A stretch of DNA of 43,357 bases from Thiobacter sp. AK1. Its GTDB lineage: Bacteria; Pseudomonadota; Gammaproteobacteria; Burkholderiales; Thiobacteraceae. Each line of letters starts with the position of its first letter. Within the stretch, counting starts at the first letter, position 1. The stretch spans positions 1 through 43,357 of the forward strand of contig NZ_JBAJEX010000012.1 in assembly GCF_039822265.1 (NCBI RefSeq), given 5' to 3'. Below the pieces are notes generated by a model. It was not told the origin of the DNA and did no database searches. It worked only from the letters and a program-made list of their open reading frames with translations. The position numbers were made by a program, and so were the translations under genes. This document shows positions 17,716 to 27,191 of the stretch, one piece after another.

Positions 17716-18405
17716 TCAGGGCGACTGGGAGAAGCGGTAGCCGGCCCCGCGCACGGTCTGAATGAGGGCATCGTGGCCGGTGGGTTCCAAGGCCCGACGC
17801 AGGCGCCTTATGTGCACGTCCACGGTGCGCTCCTCCACGAACACATGACTGCCCCAGACCTGATCCAGAAGCTGGGCTCGGGAGTGCACTCGTTCTGGAT
17901 GGGTCATCAGGAAATGCAGCAGGCGAAACTCGGTCGGTCCCAGCTCCAGGGGGGTGCCGTTGCCGCTCACGCGGTGGCTAGCGGGGTCCAGGCGCAATCC
18001 ACCCACTTCCACCGGTTCGTCGGTCATCTGGGGTGCACGCCGGCGCAGCACCGCCTTGATACGGGCCAACAATTCGCGGGGCGAGAAGGGCTTGGTCACG
18101 TAATCGTCCGCGCCCGTTTCCAACCCACGCACCCGGTCTGCTTCTTCGCCCCGGGCGGTGAGCATGATCACCGGTATGTCGCGAGTATGGCGCTCGGCCT
18201 TCAGGCGACGGGCGAATTCGATACCCGACTGGCCAGGCAGCATCCAATCCAGCAGGATCAGATCCGGCATGGCCGTGCGCATGAGCCGGTTGGCCGTTTC
18301 CGCGCTGTCTGCCTGCACCACCGTGTGGCCGGCTTGCCTGAGATTGAAGCTCACCAATTCCTGGATCGCGGGTTCGTCTTCGACGATCAGTATCGTCGCG
18401 GGCAT
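17716..18405 (-). CDS. phoB: Phosphate regulon response regulator PhoB
   Basis: A 229-residue OmpR-family regulator. The receiver domain has the acidic pair Glu9-Asp10, phospho-acceptor Asp53 (LLDWMLPG, the PhoB-type signature) and the TKPFSPREL lysine. The winged-helix DNA-binding domain ends with [27 protein letters not shown] and VRGAGYRF, as in PhoB. Its expected role is activation of phosphate uptake and scavenging genes under phosphate limitation. AGGAGG lies 5 nt before the ATG. Three PhoB half-sites immediately upstream suggest self-activation of the phoB-phoR operon. Confidence 0.96.
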   Translation of the reverse strand: MPATILIVEDEPAIQELVSFNLRQAGHTVVQADSAETANRLMRTAMPDLILLDWMLPGQSGIEFARRLKAERHTRDIPVIMLTARGEEADRVRGLETGADDYVTKPFSPRELLARIKAVLRRRAPQMTDEPVEVGGLRLDPASHRVSGNGTPLELGPTEFRLLHFLMTHPERVHSRAQLLDQVWGSHVFVEERTVDVHIRRLRRALEPTGHDALIQTVRGAGYRFSQSP

Positions 18406-18432
18406 GATGTCCTCCTACTTCCGAGCGACGCC

Positions 18433-18466
18433 ATAGTATGACGCCAATGTGACGAAGCCATGACAA
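18433..18466 (-). promoter_or_regulatory. Pho box (three PhoB half-sites) with overlapping -10 element ahead of phoB
   Basis: Read on the minus strand, TTGTCAT (18466-18460), TCGTCAC (18455-18449) and GCGTCAT (18444-18438) are direct repeats with GTCA cores exactly 11 bp apart. This is the geometry of PhoB half-sites (consensus CTGTCAT plus 4 bp). A possible -10, TACTAT, lies at 18438-18433, about 10 bp after the first two half-sites, where E. coli Pho promoters place it. The site ends ~28 bp before the phoB start codon. The repeats are seen directly; PhoB binding is inference from the known consensus. Confidence 0.72.
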
Positions 18467-18703
18467 GCCCGGTTCTCGTCAAGGTCGGCAGCCATTGCAC
18501 CACGGCCCAATCCTCAATGCCAAGCTGAGTGCCGCCACTCTTTATCCTGCCAGGGGCCGGCGCTCAAAGCGCTCGCGCCCAGCTCCGCCTCGATCTTCCC
18601 TGCTTCCACGAGACGGTGCGACGGCTTGCCCGGCTCGCGCAATTGGCCCGCGGACACACCCCGTCTTTTGACACCACGGCTGCGACCGACTAGGATCGAG
18701 GAC

Positions 18704-19459
18704 ATGAAACTCCTCTTTATGTGTCTTACCCTGCTGCTGCCGCTTGCCACACGGGCCATGGACGTGTCGTTGTTTGCGCTGCCCAATGGCACGGAAGTGG
18801 CGGTACGCCCCTTTCCTGCGACGGGCGACCGGCTTTTGCTTTGGTTCCCCTGCGACGAAGGGCAGAGCACGGCAGAAGCGAAGGCCGCCGCGGCATTGTT
18901 GCCCCAGGGCATCGAGACCTGGCTGCCTGACATGCTGGGTGCGCATTTCCTGCCCATGGCCCCGTCCAGCATGGACCAGCTGCCAGCCGAGGAAATCGCT
19001 GCCCTAATCGAACTGGCGCAGCAGACGGGCAAACGTGTCTATCTGCTGACGGCCGGGCGGGGGGCGCTTCCCGTGTTACGTGGGCTGGCGCGGTGGCGCA
19101 GCACGGCGGCGGGGCGGGAGGTGCAAGGTGTGGTGCTGGTCTATCCGGAACTCTACGCCGGTACACCCGCGCCCGGCACCGAGGCCCGCTATGAACCGGT
19201 GGTGCATGAAACCGTGAGCCGCATCGTCATTCTCCAGGGGGCGCGTTCCCCCGGACGCTGGTGGCTTTCCCACCTGGTGCAGGTGCTTCAGGCGGCCGGC
19301 AGCCGAGTGAAGGCTACCCTGCTGCCGGGGGTGCGCGGCTATTTCTTCCTGCGCGAGGAACAGACCCCGGAAGAAGCCGCCATGGCTGCGCGCCTGCCGG
19401 ACCTGGTGCGCGACGCCCTGGATAGGATCGATAGCATGAAACAGGAAAACCAACCATGA
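18704..19459 (+). CDS. Exported protein, possibly alpha/beta-hydrolase-like, function unknown
   Basis: A 251-residue protein with a clear Sec signal peptide (MKLLFMCLTLLLPLATRAMD, cleavage probably after ATRA), so periplasmic. The mature part alternates strands and helices in an alpha/beta-hydrolase-like way: DRLLLWFPCDEG, a helix with PEEIAALIELAQQTGKR, VYLLTAGRGALPVLRGLA where a nucleophile elbow would be, VVLVYPELY and SRIVILQGARSPGRWW. The position usually occupied by G-x-S-x-G reads TAGRGALP, so a standard catalytic serine is missing and enzymatic activity is doubtful. Its stop overlaps the start of the following TlpA-like gene, and both are exported, suggesting they act together in the periplasm. 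The ATG at 18704 was preferred over an upstream in-frame one because it begins the signal peptide. Confidence 0.6.
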   Translation: MKLLFMCLTLLLPLATRAMDVSLFALPNGTEVAVRPFPATGDRLLLWFPCDEGQSTAEAKAAAALLPQGIETWLPDMLGAHFLPMAPSSMDQLPAEEIAALIELAQQTGKRVYLLTAGRGALPVLRGLARWRSTAAGREVQGVVLVYPELYAGTPAPGTEARYEPVVHETVSRIVILQGARSPGRWWLSHLVQVLQAAGSRVKATLLPGVRGYFFLREEQTPEEAAMAARLPDLVRDALDRIDSMKQENQP

Positions 19460-19968
19460 TGCCCCGTCTCGTGTCGGCGTTCGCGCTGTTCTTGCTGACC
19501 TCGTTCTCCGCCGCCTGCGCTCAAGAACTCAAGCCCTACGCGGGCAGCGCTACGCCACCGCTTCGCCTAAAGGACCTGGCGGGTAAGGTGCACGATCTCA
19601 CTGACTACCGGGGTGAGGTGGTGATGGTGCAGTTCTGGGCTACTTACTGCGCCCCGTGTGTGAAGGAAATGCCTTCCATGCAGCGCCTGGCGGCCAAGCT
19701 CGCTGGCAAGCCTTTTCGTATCCTGGCGGTGAACATGGGCGAAAGCGAGGCCGAGGTGCGCGCCTTCCTCACGAAAGTCAACGTGGACTTCACCGTCCTC
19801 ATGGATGAGGAGGGCCAGGCCATCGCCGCCTGGAAGGTATTCGCCGTGCCTTCCACCTTCATCGTTGACCGCGCCGGGCGCATCCGCCATACGCTCCAAG
19901 GCGGCACCGAATGGGACGCTCCCCAATACGTGGAAACGCTCACGGCGCTCATCGGGGCGCAGCCATGA
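19456..19968 (+). CDS. TlpA-family periplasmic thioredoxin
   Basis: A 170-residue exported thioredoxin-like protein. A signal peptide (about residues 1-22, LFLLTSFSAACA) precedes the TlpA/ResA fold. The redox site is FWATYCAPCVKEMPSMQ, followed by FRILAVNMGESEAEVRAFL and the cis-proline loop FAVPSTFIVDRAGRIRH. The cysteine just before the cleavage site (SAACAQ) gives a weak lipoprotein-like appearance, but the lipobox is poor. The start codon overlaps the stop of the preceding exported hydrolase-like gene, and its own stop overlaps the next gene. It may supply reducing power to a periplasmic partner, possibly that neighbour (inference). Confidence 0.88.
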   Translation: MMPRLVSAFALFLLTSFSAACAQELKPYAGSATPPLRLKDLAGKVHDLTDYRGEVVMVQFWATYCAPCVKEMPSMQRLAAKLAGKPFRILAVNMGESEAEVRAFLTKVNVDFTVLMDEEGQAIAAWKVFAVPSTFIVDRAGRIRHTLQGGTEWDAPQYVETLTALIGAQP

Positions 19969-20525
19969 CCCCGGTGCCGGGGGAACGCTTCTGTCTCTAC
20001 GACACGGCGCAACTGACTGCCGTGCTGGATGGCATGGCGTGGCAGGCGGCGGGCCTACTCACCGGCCGCCAGGATGTGATCGTAGTGGGCATCCTGCGCC
20101 GCGGCGCGCCCCTGGCCGATCAGCTCTTCGAGCGGCTGGCGCGGGATTTTGGCGTGCCCGGCCTTTCTCGGCTCGATCTCGCTATCAAACGCTATGCCGA
20201 CGACCTCACCCTGCTACACCCGGAAACTCGCCTCACAGAGAATCCTGCCCACGCCGAGCTCGATCTCGCCGGCCGCAGCCTGATCGTGGTGGACGACGTG
20301 ATGTACAAGGGCTATTCCATGTTGCGCGCGGTGGAATATCTCGTCGGCAAGGGCGCCGGCGAGATCCGTACCGCCGTGCTGGTGGACCGCGGCGCGGCGA
20401 AGCTGCCGGTGCGCACCGACATCGTGGGGGTGACACTCGAAGTGGCGCCCAGCGACATCATCGAGTGCAACGTGCCACCCTACGAGCCGGTGCTCAAGAT
20501 CGATCTGCTGCGTCCCCGCCGCTGA
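19965..20525 (+). CDS. PyrR-like phosphoribosyltransferase with altered PRPP loop
   Basis: A 186-residue type I phosphoribosyltransferase most like PyrR, the bifunctional pyrimidine regulator and uracil phosphoribosyltransferase. PyrR-like elements are IVVGILRRGAPLADQLFERL, the RYADDLTLLHPE segment, and VLVDRGAAKLPVRTDIVGVTL. The PRPP-binding motif starts normally (LIVVDDVMY), but the TGRT loop that contacts the 5'-phosphate reads KGYS. This raises doubt about ordinary catalysis. No pyrimidine gene or attenuator is nearby, so PyrR function is inference only; a purine-type PRTase is an alternative. The ATG at 19965 overlaps the stop of the TlpA-like gene (ATGA). It is odd that a cytoplasmic enzyme is coupled to two exported proteins. 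Confidence 0.75.
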   Translation: MTPVPGERFCLYDTAQLTAVLDGMAWQAAGLLTGRQDVIVVGILRRGAPLADQLFERLARDFGVPGLSRLDLAIKRYADDLTLLHPETRLTENPAHAELDLAGRSLIVVDDVMYKGYSMLRAVEYLVGKGAGEIRTAVLVDRGAAKLPVRTDIVGVTLEVAPSDIIECNVPPYEPVLKIDLLRPRR

Positions 20526-20742
20526 CGCACTTTGGGGGTGATGGACAGGGCCCCCGCACGCAGCCTAGCACGGAGAAACAGCGCGCCCAGATCAGGATCA
20601 CGATGGGCAGGCTTGCGGCCAGCAGGCGTTCGAAGGGTCTGAGGGGCTCGCCGTGCCACCAACGCACGGCCGCTCCCACCGACTCCAGGAACCAGACCAG
20701 AAAGCCGAATGCGGCCAGGTATTTAAGCATGCGTATCAGCAT
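20494..20742 (-). CDS. Possible small membrane protein, unsupported by homology
   Basis: A candidate 82-residue reading frame on the minus strand between the phosphoribosyltransferase and nfeD genes. It begins MLIRMLKYLAAFGFLVWFLE and has a second hydrophobic segment (LLAASLPIVILIWARCF), so it could be a two-helix membrane protein; the C-terminus is cysteine- and proline-rich. Its last 32 bp overlap the phosphoribosyltransferase gene tail to tail. No good ribosome site precedes the ATG. I do not recognise a family. It is listed because it fills an otherwise empty 256-bp gap with membrane-like sequence, but it may not be real. Confidence 0.35.
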   Translation of the reverse strand: MLIRMLKYLAAFGFLVWFLESVGAAVRWWHGEPLRPFERLLAASLPIVILIWARCFSVLGCVRGPCPSPPKCVSGGDAADRS

Positions 20743-20781
20743 GGTGGCAGCTTTGGGCGTTTTGCCGCTATAGTCAAGATC

Positions 20782-22092
20782 ATGCTGATGCGCCTCATTT
20801 TGCTGCTCTCCCTTTTGTTGCCCCTGCCGGCGGCGGCCGCGCCGCGCGTGGTGGTGCTGGGGGTGGATGGGGCCATTTCCCCGGCCAGCGCCGACTATGT
20901 CGTGCGGGGCATCAAGCACGCGGAAGAAGTGGGGGCAGAAGCCGTGGTATTGCGTCTGGATACCCCGGGTGGGCTGGATTCGGCCATGCGCGACATCATT
21001 CGCAAGATGCTCGCCTCGCGGGTGCCCGTCATTGTCTGGGTGGGGCCGGCAGGGGCGCGCGCCGCGAGTGCCGGAACCTATATTCTCTACGCCGCCCACG
21101 TGGCTGCCATGGCGCCCGCCACCAACCTGGGGGCCGCCACGCCGGTGGCCATCGGTGGGGCCCAACCGCCTGGTCAACCAGGTAAGGAGAAAGACGCGAA
21201 GCCCGTGGAATCCTCACCCATGGCCAAGAAGCAGGTGCACGATGCCGCCGCCTACATCCGTGGTCTGGCGCAACTGCGGGGACGCAATGCCGAGTGGGCG
21301 GAGCGCGCGGTGCGCGAGGCGGTGAGCCTGTCCGCCGAGGAAGCGCTTAAGGAGAAGGTGATTGACCTGATAGCCACTGACCTGCCTGCGCTGCTTGCCG
21401 CCGTGGATGGGCGCACGGTCAAGCTGGGGCAAGACGAGCGGCGTCTTGCCATTCGCGGTGCGCTGCTGGATACCCGCGAGCCCGATTGGCGCACCCGGTT
21501 TTTGGCCGTGATCACGGATCCGGGGGTGGCCTACATTCTGCTGCTCATCGGCATGTATGGCCTGTTTTTCGAGTTTTCCAATCCGGGCTTGGGCGTGGCG
21601 GGCGTGGCCGGCGCCATCTGCCTGCTGCTGGCCCTGTTTGCCTTCCAGCTTCTACCCATCAGCTATGCGGGTCTGGCTCTAATTCTATTGGGTGTGGGTC
21701 TAATCATCGCGGAGGTGTTCGTACCCAGTTTCGGCGTGCTCGGGCTGGGGGGCATCGTCGCCTTCGTCGCCGGCTCGGTGATGCTCATGGACCGCGAGGT
21801 GACCGGCTCGGCAGTCCCCTTGAGTCTCATCGTCGCCTTCACCGTGGCCACGGCTGCCTTCATCCTGGTCGTTGGGCGCATGGCACTGTCCTCGCGCCGC
21901 AAGCCGGTGGTCACTGGTCGGGAGGAACTCGTCGGCGCCGAAGGCGAGGTGGTGGAGGTTGAGGATGGCATTACCTGGGTGCGCGTGCATGGCGAACTAT
22001 GGCAGGCGCGCAGCGATCGGCCCCTCGCGCCCAGACAGCGGGTGAGGGTGCGTGCGGTGGAAGGCCTCACGCTGCAGGTGCAAAGCATCTGA
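20782..22092 (+). CDS. NfeD family membrane-bound serine protease (ClpP class)
   Basis: A 436-residue long-form NfeD protein. After a signal-type helix (residues 1-20) comes a ClpP-like protease domain: [38 protein letters not shown], then [33 protein letters not shown], in which the serine of SAGTY is the expected nucleophile. The lysine of the Ser/Lys dyad is probably in [19 protein letters not shown]. Several transmembrane helices follow (about 255-365), with a C-terminal OB-fold ([18 protein letters not shown]). Long NfeD proteases in studied organisms cleave the C-terminus of a partner stomatin, and the partner is encoded directly downstream (24 bp). ATG 20782 was chosen because it starts the signal helix. 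Confidence 0.92.
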   Translation: MLMRLILLLSLLLPLPAAAAPRVVVLGVDGAISPASADYVVRGIKHAEEVGAEAVVLRLDTPGGLDSAMRDIIRKMLASRVPVIVWVGPAGARAASAGTYILYAAHVAAMAPATNLGAATPVAIGGAQPPGQPGKEKDAKPVESSPMAKKQVHDAAAYIRGLAQLRGRNAEWAERAVREAVSLSAEEALKEKVIDLIATDLPALLAAVDGRTVKLGQDERRLAIRGALLDTREPDWRTRFLAVITDPGVAYILLLIGMYGLFFEFSNPGLGVAGVAGAICLLLALFAFQLLPISYAGLALILLGVGLIIAEVFVPSFGVLGLGGIVAFVAGSVMLMDREVTGSAVPLSLIVAFTVATAAFILVVGRMALSSRRKPVVTGREELVGAEGEVVEVEDGITWVRVHGELWQARSDRPLAPRQRVRVRAVEGLTLQVQSI

Positions 22093-22115
22093 ACACCAAT
22101 CTGAGGAGACAAACC

Positions 22116-22871
22116 ATGATGGAACTCATCTTCGGCTCTGGCTGGCTTTTGATCCTGGTCATTGCCTTTCTCGTGTCGGCCCTCAAGGTGCTGCGGGAAT
22201 ACGAGCGGGGCGTGGTCTTCATGCTCGGTCGTTTCTGGAAAGTGAAGGGGCCGGGGCTGGTGATTGTGATCCCTGGTATCCAGCAGATGGTGCGCGTGGA
22301 TCTGCGCACCATCGTCATGGACGTGCCCAGTCAGGACGTGATCTCCCGTGACAACGTGTCGGTGAAGGTGAATGCGGTGGTCTATTTCCGGGTGGTAGAC
22401 CCGGCCAAGGCCATCATCCAGGTGGAGGACTATCTCTCGGCGACCAGCCAGCTCGCCCAGACCACCCTGCGCGCGGTGTTGGGCAAGCACGAGCTGGACG
22501 ACATGCTGGCAGAAAGGGAACGCCTCAATTTGGACATTCAGACCGTGCTGGACCAGCAGACCGATGCCTGGGGCATCAAGGTGTCCAACGTGGAGATCAA
22601 GCATGTGGACATCGACGAATCCATGGTGCGCGCCATCGCCAAGCAGGCGGAAGCGGAGCGGGAGCGGCGTGCCAAGGTAATCCATGCCGAAGGCGAACTG
22701 CAGGCCTCGGAGAAACTCGCCCAGGCGGCGGAAGTGCTGGCGCGGCAGCCGGCCGCCATCCAGCTGCGTTATCTGGAAACCCTCACCACCATCGCCGCGG
22801 ACAAGAATTCCACCATCGTCTTTCCCCTGCCCATCGAGCTTTTGAATGCGCTCCTGGGTAAAAAACCTTGA
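22116..22871 (+). CDS. Slipin / stomatin-like SPFH-domain membrane protein
   Basis: A 251-residue slipin (prokaryotic stomatin). An N-terminal membrane hairpin (residues 4-24, [21 protein letters not shown]) is followed by an SPFH domain with [40 protein letters not shown] and [19 protein letters not shown]. The C-terminal helical part has [26 protein letters not shown], then a hydrophobic tail ([17 protein letters not shown]) of the kind NfeD proteases cut in studied pairs. A GAGGAG ribosome site precedes the ATG; a second ATG follows at once. The pair nfeD-slipin is a conserved operon thought to organise membrane microdomains. Confidence 0.93.
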   Translation: MMELIFGSGWLLILVIAFLVSALKVLREYERGVVFMLGRFWKVKGPGLVIVIPGIQQMVRVDLRTIVMDVPSQDVISRDNVSVKVNAVVYFRVVDPAKAIIQVEDYLSATSQLAQTTLRAVLGKHELDDMLAERERLNLDIQTVLDQQTDAWGIKVSNVEIKHVDIDESMVRAIAKQAEAERERRAKVIHAEGELQASEKLAQAAEVLARQPAAIQLRYLETLTTIAADKNSTIVFPLPIELLNALLGKKP

Positions 22872-22970
22872 AGTTAGGCGACCCAAAATATTTTGATCGC
22901 CGCCGTAGCCTCAGGCTGCTATAGGTCAGATCAGGGCGGACTTTTCGCCCCTTGCGGAAAGGAGTTTGCC

Positions 22971-23252
22971 ATGCTGAGCTTCGACGCACCCAACTGGACC
23001 GCTACCGATCCCCTCCACCGTGACCAGCAGCCCAGTCGCCGTTTGCACGAGCCGGCGCAAATTCTGTTCGACGTGGATCCCATCACCGGCACCGCACTCA
23101 CCGATCTCGCGGGACTGCCCTACCTAGTCGATGGCAATGTGGTGATCTACTTCGAAACGGAAGAAAGCCGGCAGCTGTTTTGCGACATGCCCACCGATCA
23201 CCCCCTCAAGCTCGTTGACAATCCTCTCGAGGAAGGGGAGGCCGAGGGCTGA
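22971..23252 (+). CDS. Small acidic protein of unknown function
   Basis: A 93-residue protein that I do not recognise. It has no signal peptide or membrane helix. The core reads as strands (QILFDVDPITGTALTDL, YLVDGNVVIYFETEESRQLFCDM) and the last third is acidic (DNPLEEGEAEG). A good ribosome site (GGAAAGGAG) precedes the ATG at 22971, which supports it as a real gene. It lies 99 bp after the slipin gene, perhaps with its own promoter. Its stop codon directly abuts the stop of the convergent dacB gene (23252/23253), leaving no room for a terminator between them. Confidence 0.6.
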   Translation: MLSFDAPNWTATDPLHRDQQPSRRLHEPAQILFDVDPITGTALTDLAGLPYLVDGNVVIYFETEESRQLFCDMPTDHPLKLVDNPLEEGEAEG

Positions 23253-24671
23253 TCAGCGCGTCTCGAACACCCAGCGCAGCAGGGCGTCCTGGAAAGGACG
23301 AGCGCGCGCCGCGTCCGGGTAGTTGACGAGGCATACCACGATCACATCGCGCCCGGCAGCGGTGCGTAGGTAGCCGGCCAGGGCGCGCACATCGTGGAGG
23401 GAGCCGGATTTCAGGCGTGCTTGACCGGCAAGGGGCTCGCCTACATGGCGTCGTCGCAGGGTGCCGTCCAGGCCCACCAGAGGAAGCGAGGCGGCGAATT
23501 CCGGATACCAGAGCGAGCGCTGGGCACGTTCGAGGAGAAGCGCCAGGTGGCGGGCGCTGATGCGGGTGCTGCGGTCAAGCCCGGACCCATTGCCCAGCGC
23601 GAGTTCCAGGAAATCCAAACCGCGGCTCGCAAGCACCGCGAGGCTTGCCTGCTCGGCTTTTTTAAGGGTCGCCGGCGGGCCCAAAAGCTCCGCGCCCAGG
23701 CTGAGATAGAGCTGGCGCGCCATCACGTTGTTGCTGAACTTGTTGATGTCCCGCACCACCTCCGTAAGCGGCGGCGACTCGAAGCGCGCAATGAGGTGCG
23801 CAGCCCCGGGTACCGTGCCTTCCGTGACCTTGCCGCGCCAGCGTCCACCCAGCTCGCTCCATAGGGCGCGGAACAGGGTTTCCCACTGAGTGTTGCCATC
23901 GAACAGAGCCAGGTGCCACGCTTGCTCGCCGCAGGCCAGGGGATAGGGGCCTTCGATGCTGACCGTGATCCTGCCGCGGCCACGCTCCACCCGGGTGGCC
24001 AGCCCGTTTTCCCAGTCACCGCAGGGACCGGCCACTGGCGTGAGTCGGTTGACCAGTTTCACGCCGGGGGCGTCCACGTCGAGCGCGAGGCGCAGCGTGT
24101 CCCCTTGGGGCAGCACGGTCAGCCGCCGGCTGCGGAAATCGATTAGCAGGGCGTCCGGGCCTGCGTTATAGGGCTTGAGGGGCTGGCCGTCGAAGGCGCC
24201 GGGGTCATCCGGCGCAAGATCGAAAAAGCTGCGATCGAGGACGAGATCACCGTCCACTTCCCGCAGACCTCGCCCCCGTAGTTCCCGCAGCCACAGCCAG
24301 AGGGTCTCCAGGGTGATGCGGGGATCGCCGTAACCCTTGATATACAGGTTGCCCCTGAGGCGTCCGTCGATGGGCGGGCGATCGCCATAAATTTCCGTGT
24401 GCCAGCGGTAGGCGGGGGTGAGAGCTTCCAGGGCGGTGAAGGTGGTCACCAGTTTGATCACCGAGGCCGGATTCATGGGGCGGTCGCCGTTGAGGGCGAG
24501 CAGGGGCGTGGTTTCGGCAGGGTCTTGCACCCACACGGCCACGGCATTCTCGGGAATGCGTGCCTCCTCGAGAGCGGCGGCGAGGGGGGCGGGTAGCTGG
24601 GCGGCCGCCTCCCCGATGCAGGCAAGCAGGCAGAGGGCAGCCAAACCCTGGACATAGAGCGCGCGCAGCAA
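23253..24671 (-). CDS. dacB: D-alanyl-D-alanine carboxypeptidase/endopeptidase (PBP4, DacB family)
   Basis: A periplasmic class C penicillin-binding protein that trims D-Ala from peptidoglycan peptides and cuts cross-links. All three active-site motifs are present: SxxK as SVIK in NPASVIKLVTT, SxN as SNN in KFSNNVMARQ, and KTG as KSG in RLKSGSLHDVRALAG. The long insertion between SxxK and SxN, typical of PBP4, is present. The start is uncertain. TTG at 24669-24671 gives a neat signal peptide (MLRALYVQGLAALCLLACIGEAAA); an ATG at 24762-24764 would add 31 residues and overlap the epimerase gene. About 472 residues with the TTG start. It follows the epimerase by 64 bp and may share its transcript. 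Confidence 0.9.
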   Translation of the reverse strand: MLRALYVQGLAALCLLACIGEAAAQLPAPLAAALEEARIPENAVAVWVQDPAETTPLLALNGDRPMNPASVIKLVTTFTALEALTPAYRWHTEIYGDRPPIDGRLRGNLYIKGYGDPRITLETLWLWLRELRGRGLREVDGDLVLDRSFFDLAPDDPGAFDGQPLKPYNAGPDALLIDFRSRRLTVLPQGDTLRLALDVDAPGVKLVNRLTPVAGPCGDWENGLATRVERGRGRITVSIEGPYPLACGEQAWHLALFDGNTQWETLFRALWSELGGRWRGKVTEGTVPGAAHLIARFESPPLTEVVRDINKFSNNVMARQLYLSLGAELLGPPATLKKAEQASLAVLASRGLDFLELALGNGSGLDRSTRISARHLALLLERAQRSLWYPEFAASLPLVGLDGTLRRRHVGEPLAGQARLKSGSLHDVRALAGYLRTAAGRDVIVVCLVNYPDAARARPFQDALLRWVFETR

Positions 24672-24735
24672 GGGGGCGTAACCCTGCAGGTTGACGCTGC
24701 GTGAAGTAAGCCGCCTCGCTGCCAGCAGGACGGCG

Positions 24736-25781
24736 CTAACGATGCCCCGTGAGATCGCGGACATACCAGTCCATGGCGATGCGCAGGCCGTCGTGGATGG
24801 TGTGGGTGGGTTGATAGTGGAGCAGGGTGCGGGCCTTGGAAATGTCGGCCAGGGAATGGCGGACATCGCCGGGGCGGAAGTCCCGGTAGACGGGCCGCGC
24901 CTCGCGCAGGTGGGGGAAGCGTGGCGCGAGCTCGTCGCGCACAGCCGCGTAGAGCTGATTGAGGCTGGTGCGCTCGCCCACCGCGACGTTGTACACCTGG
25001 TTGATGGCCGCCGCTTCTTCCGTGGTGGCGGCGAGGAGATTGGCCTGGATGGTGTTCTCGATGTAGCAGAAGTCACGGCTGGTCTCGCCATCGCCGTTGA
25101 TGTACACCGGTTCGTTTTTGATCATCGAGGCGATCCATTTGGGAATTACCGCAGCGTAGGCGCCTTCTGGATCCTGGCGCGGGCCGAAGATGTTGAAGTA
25201 GCGCAGACCAATGCTGGGCAGACCATAGCAGCGGGCGAACACATCGGCATAGAGTTCGTTTACATACTTGGTCACCGCGTAGGGCGACAGGGGCTTGCCG
25301 ATCTGGTCCTCTACCTTGGGTAGGCCCGGGTGGTCGCCGTAGGTGGAGCTGGAAGCGGCATAGACGAAGCGCTTGACGCCGGCATCGCGCGCCGCCACCA
25401 GCATGTTTACGAAGCCGTCGATGTTGGCGGCATGGGTGAGCAGCGGATCCTCGATGGAACGCGGCACCGATCCCAGCGCCGCCTGGTGCAGCACGTAGTC
25501 CACGCCCCGGCAGGCGTTGCGGCAGGTATCCAGATCGCGGATGTCGCCCTCGATGAAATGGAAGCGCTGCCACTGTTCCGGCGTGACCAGCGCCTGAACC
25601 TGCGTGAGATTGCGCCGGTGGCCGGTGGCGAAATTGTCCAGTCCCACCACGCGCTGCTCGAGCTTCAGCAGGGCTTCCAGCAGGTTGGAGCCGATGAAGC
25701 CCGCCACGCCGGTGACGAGCCACACACGGGGCTTGCGCGCCAGCCGGGCGCGCACGGCTTGGTAGTGCGGCGCGTCCATCA

Positions 25782-25782
<1 letters not shown>
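24736..25782 (-). CDS. UDP-N-acetylglucosamine/UDP-hexose 4-epimerase (WbpP/TviC type)
   Basis: A 348-residue extended short-chain dehydrogenase. The NAD-binding motif is [14 protein letters not shown] near the N-terminus; the catalytic Ser/Tyr/Lys set appears in [15 protein letters not shown] and [33 protein letters not shown] and the [18 protein letters not shown] segment match the WbpP/TviC group, which interconverts UDP-GlcNAc and UDP-GalNAc or their uronic acids. Together with the upstream dehydrogenase it should provide a UDP-aminouronic acid such as UDP-GalNAcA for surface polysaccharide (inference from pathway knowledge). The start may be ATG 25782 (chosen), the next ATG, or the GTG at 25785, all within the overlap with the dehydrogenase stop. 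Confidence 0.9.
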
Positions 25783-27062
<1,280 letters not shown>

Positions 27063-27126
27063 GACGAGAATTCCCCTTGTTGGACGATTTTTCCACCCAT
27101 TCTAACCAAGCTCCCTTTGCGATGAT

Positions 27127-27151
27127 AGGCGCATGGCGAGGCGCCTATAAT
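27127..27151 (+). promoter_or_regulatory. Putative promoter of the serine protease gene with inverted repeat
   Basis: A perfect -10 hexamer TATAAT lies at 27146-27151, 40 bp before the protease ATG. No good -35 is seen at the right distance (TGATAG at 27123). An inverted repeat AGGCGC-N8-GCGCCT (27127-27146) occupies the spacer and touches the -10, where a repressor or activator dimer could bind. The match is seen in sequence; function is inference. Confidence 0.45.
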
Positions 27152-27191
27152 GAGCGTCCGCCATGACGCTTGGGCGATTTGGGGGGAGCCG

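Noticed and set aside
22895..22925. Hairpin or promoter between the slipin and the 93-residue gene
   Set aside because: Only a weak AGCCT/AGGCT pairing without a T-run, and no -35/-10 pair at acceptable spacing.
24765..25091. Long N-terminal extension of DacB
   Set aside because: Ser/Pro/Arg-rich shadow of the epimerase gene; a proper signal peptide begins near 24671.
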